The notes beneath the pieces were generated by a model. It saw only the letters and a program-made list of their open reading frames with translations, was not told the origin of the DNA and made no database searches. The translations under genes and the position numbers were made by a program. Of a stretch of DNA of 12,772 nucleotides, positions 12,498 through 12,772 are shown in pieces (the first letter of the stretch is position 1; every line of letters starts with the position of its first letter). The DNA is taken from assembly GCA_009782725.1 (NCBI GenBank), contig WRIM01000008.1, positions 1 through 12,772 of the forward strand. Direction: 5' to 3'. This stretch comes from Alphaproteobacteria bacterium (GTDB taxonomy: Bacteria > Pseudomonadota > Alphaproteobacteria > Rs-D84).

Positions 12498-12772
12498 CTA
12501 TTTATCTTCTGTCAGTTTCAAACTGAAAGTAAGTTTGAACGTCGTATGCCCGACATAGTTTTCATTCGCGGCCAAATTGGTGCGTATGGCGCCGTCTTTG
12601 TTATATTCGAACGCAAGCGTGTAACACGGATGATCATAGAACAATCCCGCATTTTGTCTTTGTATGCGCCCGTCCGTTATATTATAAGTCGTTCTTGTCC
12701 GAACAGAAAACCGCCCCGTCAGATTGACGCCGAACCCGGCGACGATTTCGCTGATGTTTTTATCGACCGTAT
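12498..12772 (-). CDS. lptD: LPS-assembly outer-membrane protein LptD, C-terminal end (partial)
   Basis: The last 90 codons of a gene that continues past the right edge were translated by hand; the stop TAG is at 12498-12500. The fragment shows alternating beta-strand sequence (VAGFGVNLTGRFSVRTRTTYNIT), then FYDHPCYTLAFEY, which matches the conserved cysteine-containing strand near the LptD C-terminus, and a final amphipathic strand FKLTFSLKL. LptD inserts LPS into the outer membrane. The surA-like gene follows after 9 nt, a conserved gene pair that supports the identification. Only the fragment is visible, so the assignment rests on these motifs and context. Confidence 0.8.
   Translation of the reverse strand, partial: TVDKNISEIVAGFGVNLTGRFSVRTRTTYNITDGRIQRQNAGLFYDHPCYTLAFEYNKDGAIRTNLAANENYVGHTTFKLTFSLKLTEDK

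Overview
The window looks like the chromosome of an Alphaproteobacterium of a deep-branching or host-associated type. The 16S rRNA 5' end at the left edge (minus strand) carries alphaproteobacterial signatures such as GAACGAACGCTGGCGG and a short V1 loop. The genes have moderate GC content, while the intergenic DNA is AT-rich and full of palindromes. The right end carries an lptD-surA pair, so the cell has an LPS-bearing outer membrane. Species cannot be named from this window.

Layout: (1) 1-660 is the start of an rRNA transcription unit running leftwards: a strong promoter, a leader of about 375 nt with three large hairpins, then 16S. (2) 844-2629 is a divergent ABC exporter gene whose -10 box lies only 7 nt before its ATG. 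(3) 2641-5610 is an RNA-turnover and nucleoid block: pnp behind a leader with alternative Shine-Dalgarno pairings, ybaB, and tRNA-Val(UAC), followed by a terminator. Two copies of an unusual composite AGAGTA/TACTCT repeat flank ybaB. (4) 5611-7363 is accessory-looking: a terminator with a possible antiterminator, an AT-rich SAM methyltransferase, a convergent Cys/His-rich gene of unknown function whose promoter spacer contains 12 consecutive G residues, and a GC-rich two-hairpin segment preceded by its own promoter. (5) 7364-8375 is an hxlR regulator plus an IDI-like Nudix hydrolase. (6) 8390-10013 holds a secreted or outer-membrane beta-barrel-like protein with a leaderless GTG start, a 21-residue cysteine-rich metallothionein-like peptide with its own promoter, and a 265-bp element bounded by perfect 31-bp inverted repeats. 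(7) 10013-12772, minus strand, is an apparent operon lptD (partial) - surA-like - rlmN - histidine phosphatase.

Five observations stand out. A TTGACA-18-TATTAT promoter has a G12 tract filling most of its spacer, a classic layout for phase variation. Four of the recognisable promoters (ABC exporter, unknown gene, hxlR, beta-barrel protein) place the start site at or within 1 nt of the start codon, suggesting frequent leaderless mRNAs. The 265-bp inverted-repeat element has internal cloverleaf-like hairpins and a TAA flank repeat. The AGAGTA composite repeats keep their arms but have unrelated hairpin tips. A tiny CxC-rich peptide gene escaped length-based ORF calling. All functional statements rest on motif reading by eye; no searches or folding calculations were run.
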